Below are positions 32,637 to 41,373 of a stretch of 57,100 bases of DNA, in pieces (position 1 is the first letter of the stretch; each line of letters starts with the position of its first letter). A program made the position numbers and the translations under genes. Under the pieces are notes generated by a model that was not told where the DNA came from, did not search any database, and saw nothing but the letters and a program-made list of their open reading frames with translations. The DNA comes from Pseudomonas viridiflava (lineage in GTDB: Bacteria; Pseudomonadota; Gammaproteobacteria; Pseudomonadales; Pseudomonadaceae): assembly GCF_900583165.1 (NCBI RefSeq), contig NZ_UTKY01000122.1, positions 1-57,100 on the forward strand. The letters run 5' to 3'.

Positions 32637-34076
32637 ATGACTACCCGCCAGGATATTGCCGCTCACAAGAGGGCCCGCAAAGCCGGCATTGCCTCGTTCA
32701 TCGGAACGACAATCGAGTGGTATGACTTTTATGCCTACGGCATTGCGGCCGCGCTGGTCTTCGGCAAGATATTCTTCCCCGCAGACCTCAACCCGGGGAC
32801 TGCCACACTGCTGTCATTCCTCACCCTGTGGGCAGGCTTTATCGCTCGCCCCATAGGCGGCATCATATTCGGGCACCTTGGTGACAAGATCGGTCGCAAA
32901 ACCACCTTGGTCATCACCCTCGTGATGATGGGAGTTGCCACCACTTGCATCGGCTTGCTGCCCACCTACCTGCAACTCGGTATCTGGGCACCGATTGCGC
33001 TGGTGGTATTGCGGGTTATCCAGGGCATCGCAGTCGGTGGCGAATGGGGCGGTGCGATTCTGATCGCCAGCGAAAATGCGCCCAAAGGCAAAGGCATTCT
33101 TTACGCCGCGTTCGCCCAGCAAGGCTCACCGGCCGGCAACCTGCTGGCGACGGTGGTGTTCTTTGGCTTGAGCGCCCTGCCGGTGACCGACTTCATGCTG
33201 TGGGGCTGGCGCATTCCGTTTCTGCTGTCTGCGGCGCTGGTGATCGTGGGCATGGTCATCCGGCTCAAGCTGGAAGAATCGGACGACATGAAGCGTCTTA
33301 TGGCGCAAAAGAAAACGGTCAAGCTGCCGATCCTGGAAGTGCTGCGTAATCATTGGCAGATCGTGCTGCTGGGCGCCGGCGTGCTGCCGATCATCCATGT
33401 GACTTACTTTAAAAGCACCTTCGCACTGTCTTGGGCCACCAAGGAACTGGGCTATGCACAAAGCACCTTTCTGAGCGTCATCATTATTTCCCTGATCGTC
33501 CAGTTCATCGCCCAGCCCTTTGGCGCCATCCTGGTGTCGAAGATAGATATGCGCAAAGCCGTCGCCTTCATGGTGATCCCGGAACTGATCCTGATGCCAG
33601 CAATGTTCTTTGCGGTGGAGACCAAGGTCTATTGGATTGCCGTAGCGGGCATGTGCCTGGCGACCATTCCCCACTCGATGTTCTATGGCGCGGTCGGTGG
33701 GATTCTGGCGCGTGCCTTTCCCACCAAGGTGCGCTACAGCGGCTTGTCGATTTCCTATCAACTTTGCTCCCTGCTGGTAGGCGGCGCGACACCGGTGCTG
33801 GCACAAGGGTTGCTGAACTCGACGGGAAGCATCATTGGCGTGGCCATCGCTTCGGCGTGTTATGCCTTGGTGTCGCTGGTGTGCATGCTGCTGTTGCTCA
33901 AGCGTATCGGGCATACAGCCTCCGAGCTCTCGACAGCAGAACAGGCAGATGCCGATGAGCTGGCCGGTGAAGCTGTTACTGCATCGACGCAGCAGTCACA
34001 CGGGCAGCGGCCGATCCTGAATGACGCGCTTCATGACGAGCGTCGAGGTCAGCCGTTGCACATTGGGCAAGGCTGA
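32637..34076 (+). CDS. MFS permease, metabolite:H+ symporter (MHS) family
   Basis: 479 residues with twelve membrane helices. The MHS signatures are ASFIGTTIEWYDFYAYG at the N-terminus, RPIGGIIFGHLGDKIGRKTT between helices 2 and 3, and RVIQGIAVGGEWGGAILIAS in helix 4. Relatives import 2-oxoglutarate, shikimate, citrate or other carboxylates. It follows the LysR gene by 142 bases and is the probable inner-membrane importer for the dicarboxylate that OprD admits. The last 27 codons (hydrophilic tail after TAEQAD) overlap the end of the convergent Lrp gene by 81 bases. Confidence 0.85.
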   Translation: MTTRQDIAAHKRARKAGIASFIGTTIEWYDFYAYGIAAALVFGKIFFPADLNPGTATLLSFLTLWAGFIARPIGGIIFGHLGDKIGRKTTLVITLVMMGVATTCIGLLPTYLQLGIWAPIALVVLRVIQGIAVGGEWGGAILIASENAPKGKGILYAAFAQQGSPAGNLLATVVFFGLSALPVTDFMLWGWRIPFLLSAALVIVGMVIRLKLEESDDMKRLMAQKKTVKLPILEVLRNHWQIVLLGAGVLPIIHVTYFKSTFALSWATKELGYAQSTFLSVIIISLIVQFIAQPFGAILVSKIDMRKAVAFMVIPELILMPAMFFAVETKVYWIAVAGMCLATIPHSMFYGAVGGILARAFPTKVRYSGLSISYQLCSLLVGGATPVLAQGLLNSTGSIIGVAIASACYALVSLVCMLLLLKRIGHTASELSTAEQADADELAGEAVTASTQQSHGQRPILNDALHDERRGQPLHIGQG

Positions 34077-34448
34077 CAGGCTCTCGTCGTACAGCCGCTG
34101 AAACGCCGGCAGATCCTGGGTAATGACGTGAAGTAGATAGTCCGGCTCGCCGAACAACCGCTGAGCATCGATTACCTGAGGGATCTGCATCAGCGCTGCT
34201 TCAAACGCATGTACAGCAGATTTGTCGCCCTCGCGCAGGGTGACAAACACCATCGCGGAAAAATTGAGGCCTAGCGCCCCAGGATCCAGTTGGGCGCGAT
34301 AGCCCATTAATACCCCGGATTCTTCCAACGCTCGCACGCGACGATGGCACGGCGACAGGCTAAGCCCTACCCGTTCAGCCAATTCCGTGACCGAGAGACG
34401 ACCGTTTTTTTGCAACTCAGAAATAATCTTGCGATCAATCTCATCCAT
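33996..34448 (-). CDS. Lrp/AsnC-family regulator
   Basis: 150 residues from ATG 34448 (MDEIDRKIISELQKNGRLSV), with GGGAGA about 9 bases ahead; the open frame upstream is not expected to be translated. The helix-turn-helix is VTELAERVGLSLSPCHRRVR and the RAM effector domain has FVTLREGDKSAVHAFEAALM and GEPDYLLHVITQDLPAFQRL. It is divergent from a LysE exporter gene, the usual arrangement for control of amino-acid export. Its 3' end overlaps the end of the permease gene. Confidence 0.9.
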   Translation of the reverse strand: MDEIDRKIISELQKNGRLSVTELAERVGLSLSPCHRRVRALEESGVLMGYRAQLDPGALGLNFSAMVFVTLREGDKSAVHAFEAALMQIPQVIDAQRLFGEPDYLLHVITQDLPAFQRLYDESLSALPNVQRLTSTLVMKRVIQDRPLPV

Positions 34449-34596
34449 CTGGAAGATTCTCCCAATACAGAGCGCTAACTTGACTATTTTTGGAAGCACA
34501 TTCTAATCACATTTCATTATTCTTCCTCGCGTTCATTTATGCGTGAGGCAACGAGATGCAAAGAAGTATGTGTCATCAACGGAGAGGGTCAGCAGC

Positions 34597-35214
34597 ATGA
34601 CCTTGAGTATCTTCGTTGCATTCTGGGCCGTGTCGATTCTGTTTGTGATAACCCCCGGTGCGGATTGGGCCTATGCCATTTCGGCAGGGCTGAAAGGCCG
34701 CGTGGTACTGCCTGCCATTGGTGGACTTCTGTCAGGGCATATCATCGCCACGCTGATCGTCGCCGGCGGCGTTGGTACGCTGGTGGCCAACCATCCGTTG
34801 GCGTTGTCTGTGCTGACTGTTGCCGGTGCCGGCTACCTGCTGTGGCTGGGGATCAACATGCTTGCCCACCCTGCCACGCCACACGCGGATCAGATCCAGG
34901 TATCCGATTCGTGGCAACGCTGGGCGATCAAGGGCCTGTGTGTCAGTGGCTTGAACCCCAAAGTGTTCCTGCTATTCCTCGCACTGCTGCCGCAATTTAC
35001 CGATAGCACGGCAACCTGGCCGGTGCCGATGCAGATGGTGGCGCTGGGGCTTGTGCATACGCTGAGCTGCGCGGTGATCTATCTGTTGGTCGGCTATGGC
35101 TCCCAAACAGTGCTGCGTGCCCGGCCCGCCGCGGCCCGGCGTGTCAGCCGTTTCTCCGGCGCGGCCATGATCCTAATCGCGATCGTGTTGTTCATCGAGC
35201 AAGTACTGGGTTAA
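34597..35214 (+). CDS. LysE/RhtB-family amino-acid exporter
   Basis: 205 residues from ATG 34597 with GGAGAGG upstream. Six hydrophobic segments; the opening FVAFWAVSILFVITPGADWA and the central KGLCVSGLNPKVFLLFLALLPQF carry the LysE-family signatures (TPGP/A and NPK). It exports an amino acid or analogue. It is divergent from the Lrp gene and followed 23 bases later by panB, so export of a branched-chain amino acid or pantoate-related compound is possible, but this is only suggested by context. Confidence 0.88.
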   Translation: MTLSIFVAFWAVSILFVITPGADWAYAISAGLKGRVVLPAIGGLLSGHIIATLIVAGGVGTLVANHPLALSVLTVAGAGYLLWLGINMLAHPATPHADQIQVSDSWQRWAIKGLCVSGLNPKVFLLFLALLPQFTDSTATWPVPMQMVALGLVHTLSCAVIYLLVGYGSQTVLRARPAAARRVSRFSGAAMILIAIVLFIEQVLG

Positions 35215-35237
35215 TCCCTTTTCAGCGAGGCAACAAA

Positions 35238-36071
35238 ATGACTGATCAGCCTGCACCCTACGGCAACGCCCAATCGGCGCCCCGCATTCGTATCCCGCAC
35301 TTGAAGCAGATGAAGGTCGAGGGCCGAAAATGGGCGATGCTCACCGCCTACGATATATACAGCGCAGCGATTTTCGAGGAGGCCGGCATCCCGGTGCTGC
35401 TGGTGGGCGATTCGGCAGCCAATAATGTCTATGGCTACGAATCCACGCTCTCGGTGACCGTGGACGAACTGATTCCGCTGGTGCGCGCGGTCAGCCGCTC
35501 AACGCAGCGGGCGCTGGTGATTGCCGATCTGCCCTTTGGCTCCTACCAGGCGTCAGCGGAACAATGCTTTCACACCGCCGTGCGCTTTATGAAAGAGGCC
35601 GGCGCGCATGCGGTCAAATTGGAGGGCGGAATCGAGATGCTGCCTCAGGTTGAGAAACTCGCGCAGTCCGGCATTCCCGTCATGGCGCACATTGGTTTCA
35701 CGCCCCAGATGGAGCATCAACTGGGTGGTTACCGGGTTCAGGGGCGTGGCGACGATGCGCAGCGCCTGATCGACAGCGCCAAGGCATTCGAGGCGGCCGG
35801 TGCGTTTGCGTTATTGATCGAGATGGTGCCGGGAGAGGTGGGCCGTGCGATCACCGAAGCGGTGGCGATCCCCACTGTGGGCATTGGCGCGGGTAACCAG
35901 TGCGACGCGCAGGTATTGGTATGGCAGGACATGGCGGGGCTGCGCAACGGCCGCCTGCCGCGCTTCGTCAAACAGTATGCGGACCTACGATCCGTACTCC
36001 ATACCGCCGCCAGTGACTTTGCGCGGGAGGTGCAGACCGGTGAGTTTCCGGGGCCTGAACATACGTTCTGA
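35238..36071 (+). CDS. panB: 3-methyl-2-oxobutanoate hydroxymethyltransferase
   Basis: 277 residues, the usual PanB length. Metal ligands Asp58 (VGDS), Asp97 (ADLPFGSY) and Glu129 (VKLEGG) and the catalytic Glu195 (LLIEMVPGE) are present; HIGFTPQMEHQLGGYRVQGR is the family signature. It makes ketopantoate from 2-oxoisovalerate and methylene-tetrahydrofolate in pantothenate synthesis. There is no panC beside it, unlike the usual panBC operon; it is paired with a LysE exporter instead. It may therefore be a second copy with a different or condition-specific role. GCGAGG lies before the ATG. Confidence 0.9.
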   Translation: MTDQPAPYGNAQSAPRIRIPHLKQMKVEGRKWAMLTAYDIYSAAIFEEAGIPVLLVGDSAANNVYGYESTLSVTVDELIPLVRAVSRSTQRALVIADLPFGSYQASAEQCFHTAVRFMKEAGAHAVKLEGGIEMLPQVEKLAQSGIPVMAHIGFTPQMEHQLGGYRVQGRGDDAQRLIDSAKAFEAAGAFALLIEMVPGEVGRAITEAVAIPTVGIGAGNQCDAQVLVWQDMAGLRNGRLPRFVKQYADLRSVLHTAASDFAREVQTGEFPGPEHTF

Positions 36072-36087
36072 GCCCTGAAATACCTGT

Positions 36088-36112
36088 CGCAACGCCCGCT
36101 CAGGGCGTTGCG
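36088..36112. terminator. Bidirectional hairpin between panB and the MaoC-type gene
   Basis: A perfect 10-base stem (CGCAACGCCC / GGGCGTTGCG) with a 5-base loop in the 59-base gap between two convergent genes. No U-run follows. Confidence 0.6.
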
Positions 36113-36130
36113 CCCACTCGCTATCCCTCG

Positions 36131-36943
36131 TCAAAACCTAACTTCACCCACTTGACCGACCCCTTGGGTATTGCCAGACCAGAGTGCGGCAACACCTGGC
36201 GATGTCAGCCGCCCGTGAACAATCAGGTCCTCCCCGGCAATTAATGGGCGGACGCCCTTGAAACTGAAGCTGCGTGGAACGATCCCCGAATGCGCTTCAA
36301 GCAGGCTTTGCAAGGCAAGCGTTGCCACGAGCGGACCATGCATGACCAGCCCAGGATAGCCTTCAACCTCAGTCACGTAGTGCAGGTCGTAATGGATGCG
36401 GTGGGCATTGAACGTAATTGCGGAATAACGAAACAGCAGGGCTGGGTGCACACGCGTAGATCGGTGCCAATCACCTTCCGGCAGGGGCTCCCCTCCAATT
36501 ACGGTGCCGTTTGCCGCCTTGTAGACAATGTCTTGCTCCTCGTAGACCTTAAGGTCGCCATCCTGACTATATTCGTGTCCAACGGTGACAAATAGCAGGC
36601 TGCCGCTACGCCCAGCCTTCTCCTCAATGGAGAGGATTGAGGACCTGCGCAGTGCCGCCACACCTATTTTCAAAGGACGATGAAACGTCAGCCGACTGCC
36701 TGCCCACATCCGCTTGCGGCCGTGTGTCTCGGGAAGAAAATCCCCCGTCAGCGGGTGGCCATCGACGCCCAACTCCTGGCTGTCGACGGACTCGTGAAAA
36801 AAGGCCCAGTGCCAGAGCAACGGCAGGTCCGCGCTATCGGACGGGGCCGCCCGACCAAGGGTCCAACCGACGCGTTTTACATGGGAGTGATTCAGCGAGT
36901 CATGACTCACCTGAACTTTCCCAATCCAAGCTGCGTAATCCAT
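36131..36943 (-). CDS. MaoC/FAS1-type acyl-CoA hydratase (mesaconyl/itaconyl-CoA hydratase-like)
   Basis: 270 residues from ATG 36943; the longer open frame upstream overlaps the promoter. The opening MDYAAWIGKVQVSHDSLNHS and the segments GHPLTGDFLPE, RMWAGSRLTFHRPLKIGVAA and VHPALLFRYSAITFNAHRIH with GYPGLVMHGPLVATL place it among the double hot-dog dehydratases that include mesaconyl-C4-CoA hydratase and itaconyl-CoA hydratase. The hydratase residues lie in FNAHRIHYD. It is divergent from an acyl-CoA synthetase gene that could provide its substrate. A CitE-type lyase that could cleave its product is at 44726-45523. The actual substrate is unproven. Confidence 0.78.
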   Translation of the reverse strand: MDYAAWIGKVQVSHDSLNHSHVKRVGWTLGRAAPSDSADLPLLWHWAFFHESVDSQELGVDGHPLTGDFLPETHGRKRMWAGSRLTFHRPLKIGVAALRRSSILSIEEKAGRSGSLLFVTVGHEYSQDGDLKVYEEQDIVYKAANGTVIGGEPLPEGDWHRSTRVHPALLFRYSAITFNAHRIHYDLHYVTEVEGYPGLVMHGPLVATLALQSLLEAHSGIVPRSFSFKGVRPLIAGEDLIVHGRLTSPGVAALWSGNTQGVGQVGEVRF

Positions 36944-37034
36944 CTGCACTCCTAAACTTAAACATACATGGTCCCGGCGGCACGCTCCCAATTCAGGCAG
37001 GCAAACGACCGGTAGAAAGCATTTGCAGGCTAAC

Positions 37035-37049
37035 GATAACAGTGTTATC
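37035..37049. promoter_or_regulatory. Palindromic operator in the hydratase/synthetase divergent promoter
   Basis: GATAACAGTGTTATC is a perfect 7-base inverted repeat around one base. Its core TAACAGTGTTA resembles TAACGGCGTTA at 39829-39839 (pattern TAACRGYGTTA). A likely binder is the TetR protein at 38980-39609. Confidence 0.65.
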
Positions 37050-37092
37050 TGTAAAGAACACAATTATAATCATGAACCGTTTGGAGGCCGTC

Positions 37093-38796
37093 ATGTGTTC
37101 AGCCGCATCTGCAATCGATGTTCCTGTCGCTCACAGCTATGTCAGTGGCACCCCTACCTACCCCCTTTTGGGAATGACCATTGGCGAAAGCTTTGACCAA
37201 GCTGTCAGAAAAAATCCGGATGGCTTGGCGTTGGTCATGCGCTCCCAGGGCATCCGCTGGACCTACGCTCAGCTTGCCGAGCAGGTCGATCGGTTTGCCT
37301 GTGGCCTGGTCTCGCTGGGGCTCAATGCGGGAGACAGGGTCGGGATATGGTCGCCAAACAACGTCGAGTGGGTCATCACTCAATTTGCCACGGCCAAATT
37401 AGGGTTGATATTGGTTTGTATCAATCCAGCCTATCGGCCTGAAGAGCTTAAATATGCATTAAAGAAAGTGGGCTGTAGTGCGTTAGTCACCGCAACTCAA
37501 TTCAAGAGCAGTCATTATATCGAAATGCTGTATCAGATGGCGCCGGCCATACGTACGCAAACACCAGGGGTTTTGAAGCTAAAAGACCTGCCGGACCTGC
37601 ACACCATCATTCAAATTAACCAGCTGGCCTCGCCAGGTTTTATAAGTTTTGACAGTGTCAGTGAGCGAGGTCAGTTTTTCTCAATTCCGACTGTAAAACT
37701 CAAGTTTGATGACGCGATCAATATCCAGTTCACCAGCGGCACTACCGGCTCACCAAAAGGGGCCACGTTGTCCCATCATAACATTCTTAATAACGGTTAC
37801 TTCTGCGGCCAGGGAATGGGGCTCACGGCCCAAGACAAACTGTGCATTCCCGTACCGTTTTATCACTGCTTCGGCTTGGTACTGTCCAACCTGGCCTGCA
37901 TCAGTCACGGTGCGGCGATGATTATACCGAGCGAATCATTTGATGCTCTTTCAGTCCTTGAGGCTATTCAAGCAGAACATTGCACGGCGTTACATGGTGT
38001 ACCCACTATGTTCATCTCAATTCTGGAACATCCCGACTTCCATACATTCGACCTCAGTTCTCTGCGAACCGGGATGATGGCAGGCGCACCCTGCCCTATG
38101 GACGTAATGCGCAGAATCATTTCAGATCTAGGCATGACCGAAATCACCTTCGCCTATGGAATGACCGAAACCAGCCCGATAAGCTTCCAGACCAGCCGTG
38201 ACGATGTTCTTGAGCGCCGCGTCTCCACGGTCGGTTCGGCATTACCGCATATTGAAGCAAAGGTCGTCGATGACGTTGGCAACATCGTTCCCCGAGGCGT
38301 TCCCGGACAGATCTGCATCCGAGGCTACTCAGTCATGTTGGGCTACTGGGGCGATGCCGAGAAGACGGCTGAAGTACTCGACGCCAATGGCTGGATGCAC
38401 ACCGGCGATATTGCTACGTTGGACAGTAACGGTTACTGCAACATCACGGGCCGAATCAAGGACATGGTGATACGCGGCGGAGAAAACATTTACCCCAAGG
38501 AAATTGAAGAGTTTCTATCCGGTCACCCAGCAATCGGTGAGGTTCAGGTATTTGGTGTGCCTGACTCTAAATTTGGTGAGGAGATATGTGCCTGGGTTCG
38601 CCTTAAAGAGGACTACACGCTGGATGAGGAGGCGGTCAAAATTTTTTGCCGTGGATCAATCGCACACTACAAGATCCCGCGGTACATTCGTTTTGTGTCT
38701 GCGTTCCCCATGACAGTAAGCGGCAAAGTTCAAAAGTTCAGCATGCGCGAGGTGATGATTAATGAACTGGGACTTAGCGAAATAAAAACCGCTTGA
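37093..38796 (+). CDS. Acyl-CoA synthetase, AMP-forming (ACSF2-like), copy 1
   Basis: 567 residues from ATG 37093, fixed by GGAGG at 37083-37087; an ATG at 37072 lies before that site. The AMP-binding P-loop is FTSGTTGSPKGATLSHHNIL, followed by AYGMTETSPISFQ, GWMHTGDIATLDSNGYCNIT, GRIKDMVIRGGENIYPKEIE and the C-terminal catalytic Lys in MTVSGKVQKF. It belongs to the medium-chain ACSF2/YngI branch and activates a carboxylic acid to its CoA ester in the cytoplasm. A closely related copy is at 47210-48895. Divergent from the MaoC-type hydratase gene and followed by the TetR gene. Confidence 0.9.
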   Translation: MCSAASAIDVPVAHSYVSGTPTYPLLGMTIGESFDQAVRKNPDGLALVMRSQGIRWTYAQLAEQVDRFACGLVSLGLNAGDRVGIWSPNNVEWVITQFATAKLGLILVCINPAYRPEELKYALKKVGCSALVTATQFKSSHYIEMLYQMAPAIRTQTPGVLKLKDLPDLHTIIQINQLASPGFISFDSVSERGQFFSIPTVKLKFDDAINIQFTSGTTGSPKGATLSHHNILNNGYFCGQGMGLTAQDKLCIPVPFYHCFGLVLSNLACISHGAAMIIPSESFDALSVLEAIQAEHCTALHGVPTMFISILEHPDFHTFDLSSLRTGMMAGAPCPMDVMRRIISDLGMTEITFAYGMTETSPISFQTSRDDVLERRVSTVGSALPHIEAKVVDDVGNIVPRGVPGQICIRGYSVMLGYWGDAEKTAEVLDANGWMHTGDIATLDSNGYCNITGRIKDMVIRGGENIYPKEIEEFLSGHPAIGEVQVFGVPDSKFGEEICAWVRLKEDYTLDEEAVKIFCRGSIAHYKIPRYIRFVSAFPMTVSGKVQKFSMREVMINELGLSEIKTA

Positions 38797-38979
38797 TAGC
38801 GCGCGACGGTAGTTAGTGGCTGCCGTTGTACAATCAGGGACTCTACAGGTCTTCACCTCGACAGGCACTACGAGCGAAGGTATGATTGAAAATTCCTATC
38901 TTCGCAGCCCGAGTCATTCATTTCAACGATACGAGCTTGTTTGAAGATGAACATAATTAGATAGCCCAGCGAGCCAACT

Positions 38980-39609
38980 ATGAACGAAGAGGTAAAGCCA
39001 CCCGTCGTTAAGCGTAAAGCAGCACTGAGTGCCTTTCGCCGTGAACTGATCAGGGACGCAGCCAAACAAATATTTGTCGAGGTCGGTTTGCATGGTGCGT
39101 CGCTGCGTGAAATTGCCAAAATCGCAGGGTGCACCACCGGGGCGATTTACGCGCAGTACACAAACAAGGAGGAGGTGTACGCAGATATCCTCCGTGAGTC
39201 TCTGGTCAACATGGCAGAAGCCGTCAAGGACGGTGCCGATCAAGGGCCTAAAGGCAAACAGAGCCTCGCCGCATTACGTGCCTGGTTTGAATACTTCGAT
39301 GCCAGACCTGCAGAATTCGATTTGGGCTTTTACCTCTACGGCGGCGCGCATCCCGTCGGGGTTGGCAGTGAGTTGAACCGTGAACTGAACGTAAAGCTCA
39401 AGGTTGTATATGAAACGGTCGCCAACGCCATGGAAAACGACGCGATTGCGACAGCCGACAACAAGCATCATCTTGCGGTCGCAGGCGCATCGTGGATGTT
39501 TGGCATCCTGTTAATGAAAGGCACCGGGCGCCTGAAAATCCTGGAGATCGATGTGGACAAACTACTGGATGACAGCCTAAGAACACTCCAGCACGCCCAC
39601 AGCGCATAA
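38980..39609 (+). CDS. TetR/AcrR-family regulator
   Basis: 209 residues. The N-terminal helix-turn-helix spans about 18-65: FRRELIRDAAKQIFVEVGLH, GASLREIAKIAGCTTGAIYA and QYTNKEEVYADILRES. The C-terminal ligand domain is divergent (WFEYFDARPAEFDLGFYLYG, LAVAGASWMFGILLMKGTGR). It stands between the synthetase gene and the aldehyde dehydrogenase operon, both preceded by TAACRGYGTTA palindromes, and probably represses them until an acyl-CoA or aldehyde intermediate appears. AGCGAG precedes the ATG. Confidence 0.85.
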   Translation: MNEEVKPPVVKRKAALSAFRRELIRDAAKQIFVEVGLHGASLREIAKIAGCTTGAIYAQYTNKEEVYADILRESLVNMAEAVKDGADQGPKGKQSLAALRAWFEYFDARPAEFDLGFYLYGGAHPVGVGSELNRELNVKLKVVYETVANAMENDAIATADNKHHLAVAGASWMFGILLMKGTGRLKILEIDVDKLLDDSLRTLQHAHSA

Positions 39610-39828
39610 CCCAGTTTACACCGCCTCCTTCGGATACCGTGCCACTAAGGCTCGGTAGACCATCCTGCAAACTCGCCCCGTAATCGCTCGCCCTCCCCCA
39701 GCGTTTCAACTCTTCGTACCGCGATCGTCCACCCAATCCAGGCTTTTCTTAGCCTGCTTACGCTTGCTCTTTTCCCAGCGGAAAATTCATATCGGATATC
39801 TTTAAAAATCACGCTTGCTATCTTTTTG

Positions 39829-39839
39829 TAACGGCGTTA
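39829..39839. promoter_or_regulatory. Palindromic operator before the aldehyde dehydrogenase operon
   Basis: TAACGGCGTTA is an 11-base palindrome 37 bases before the ATG at 39877 and shares the TAAC-3-GTTA pattern of the site at 37037-37047. Otherwise I see no gene in 39610-39876. Confidence 0.55.
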
Positions 39840-39876
39840 TTTTTTCGTCGACCTTCACAGAATGACGAGACATACG

Positions 39877-41364
39877 ATGAATAAGAATGTTGACGTGAAT
39901 TGGCATGAACGGGCTGCAGCGCTGGTGCTACCAACGGATGCCGTTATCGGAACGCAGCACGTGCGTGCGGAAAAAACCTCGCTCTGTATCAACCCGGCCA
40001 ATGGCCAAGCACTGGTGGAAGTCTCCGCCTGCGGCGAACGGGAAGTGGATGCAGCCGTCAAGGCGGCACGTCATGCCTATGAAGCAGGCACCTGGCGTCG
40101 GATGGCGCCGACCCAACGCAAGCGTCGTCTACTGGCGCTGGCTGAATTGATGCGCAAACATTCCGATGAACTGGCACTGCTAGAGTCCTTGGCGGTTGGC
40201 AAGCCCATTCGTGACACCACAACCGTTGATATTCCGGCATCAATCGCCTGCTTCGTCTGGAACGCGGAAGCAGTCGACAAGCTTTACGACCAGGTTGCGC
40301 CTACCGCTCAGGACGTCGTTGCAACCATTACTCGCGAACCCCTGGGCGTCGTGGGTGTGGTCACCCCATGGAACTACCCCCTGCTGCTTGCGGTATGGCG
40401 CATCGCCCCGGCCCTGGCCACCGGCAACTCAGTGGTGTTGAAGCCTTCTGAAGAAGCTCCGTTTACCGCTTTACGCCTCGCAGCGCTTGCCTTGGAAGCA
40501 GGTATTCCGGAAGGCGTATTCAACGTCATTCCTGGCGGCGCCGAAGCAGGCCAGGCCCTTGGCCTGCACCCTGATGTCGACTTCATCTCCTTCACGGGTT
40601 CTGCCGACGTCGGCAAAAAATTTCTGCAGTACGCAGGCCAGTCCAACATGAAGCGACTGAGCTTGGAGTGTGGCGGCAAAAGCCCTCAAGTCGTGCTGTC
40701 CGACTTCACCAATCTGGATGAGGTGGCCAAAGCCGTTACATTCGGTATCTACACCAATCAAGGCCAGGTCTGTTACGCAGGCTCACGGCTAATCGTTGAT
40801 CGAAAAATCAAGGATGAGCTGGTGGACAAGATCATTGCGTCCGCCAGCCGCCTGGTCCCTGGTGACCCTTTGGATCCGCAGACACGTCTGGGCGCCATCG
40901 TCAGCCAAAAACAACTTTCACGCGTGTGTGGCTATATCGAAGGCGCTCAACGCGACGGCGCCACCCTGCGTTGTGGCGGCGAACGCAGCCTTGTTGACAG
41001 CGGTGGCTACTACCTGACGCCAACGTTGTTCGACGATGTACTGCCGTCCATGACGATTGCTCAGGAAGAGGTCTTTGGCCCTGTCCTGTCGGTCATTTCG
41101 TTCGACGAAGAAAGTGAAATTCTGCCGCTGGCCAACGACACCCCTTACGGCCTGGCCGCCTCTGTCTGGACTAACGACATCAACAAGGCACACCGAGTGT
41201 CCCGAGGCGTCAAGGCAGGCACTGTCTGGATCAATTGCTTCAACGAAATCGACTTCGGCGTTCCGTTTGGCGGGTTCAAACAATCTGGATTTGGTCGCGA
41301 CAAAGGTATCCAGGGTCTGGAGAAATTTACCGACCTCAAAACCACTTGGGCGCGTATTCGCTAG
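39877..41364 (+). CDS. NAD(P)-dependent aldehyde dehydrogenase
   Basis: 495 residues from ATG 39877 (GACGAG upstream); ATG 39862 would add five residues. Catalytic Asn166 (TPWNYP), Lys189 (LKPSEE), Glu264 (LECGGKSP) and nucleophile Cys299 (GQVCYAG) are all present, as is the C-terminal EIDFGVPFGGFKQSGFGRD. It is of the betaine/gamma-aminobutyraldehyde dehydrogenase branch (PuuC-like) and oxidises an aldehyde to a carboxylic acid. As first gene of an operon with crotonase, SDR, permease and CitE-like lyase, it may supply the acid that the nearby synthetase activates. Confidence 0.9.
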   Translation: MNKNVDVNWHERAAALVLPTDAVIGTQHVRAEKTSLCINPANGQALVEVSACGEREVDAAVKAARHAYEAGTWRRMAPTQRKRRLLALAELMRKHSDELALLESLAVGKPIRDTTTVDIPASIACFVWNAEAVDKLYDQVAPTAQDVVATITREPLGVVGVVTPWNYPLLLAVWRIAPALATGNSVVLKPSEEAPFTALRLAALALEAGIPEGVFNVIPGGAEAGQALGLHPDVDFISFTGSADVGKKFLQYAGQSNMKRLSLECGGKSPQVVLSDFTNLDEVAKAVTFGIYTNQGQVCYAGSRLIVDRKIKDELVDKIIASASRLVPGDPLDPQTRLGAIVSQKQLSRVCGYIEGAQRDGATLRCGGERSLVDSGGYYLTPTLFDDVLPSMTIAQEEVFGPVLSVISFDEESEILPLANDTPYGLAASVWTNDINKAHRVSRGVKAGTVWINCFNEIDFGVPFGGFKQSGFGRDKGIQGLEKFTDLKTTWARIR

Positions 41365-41373
41365 GAGCGGACC

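Noticed and set aside
36637..37092. Extension of the first synthetase frame upstream of 37093
   Set aside because: It overlaps the divergent hydratase gene, has no domain, and GGAGG marks the start at 37093.
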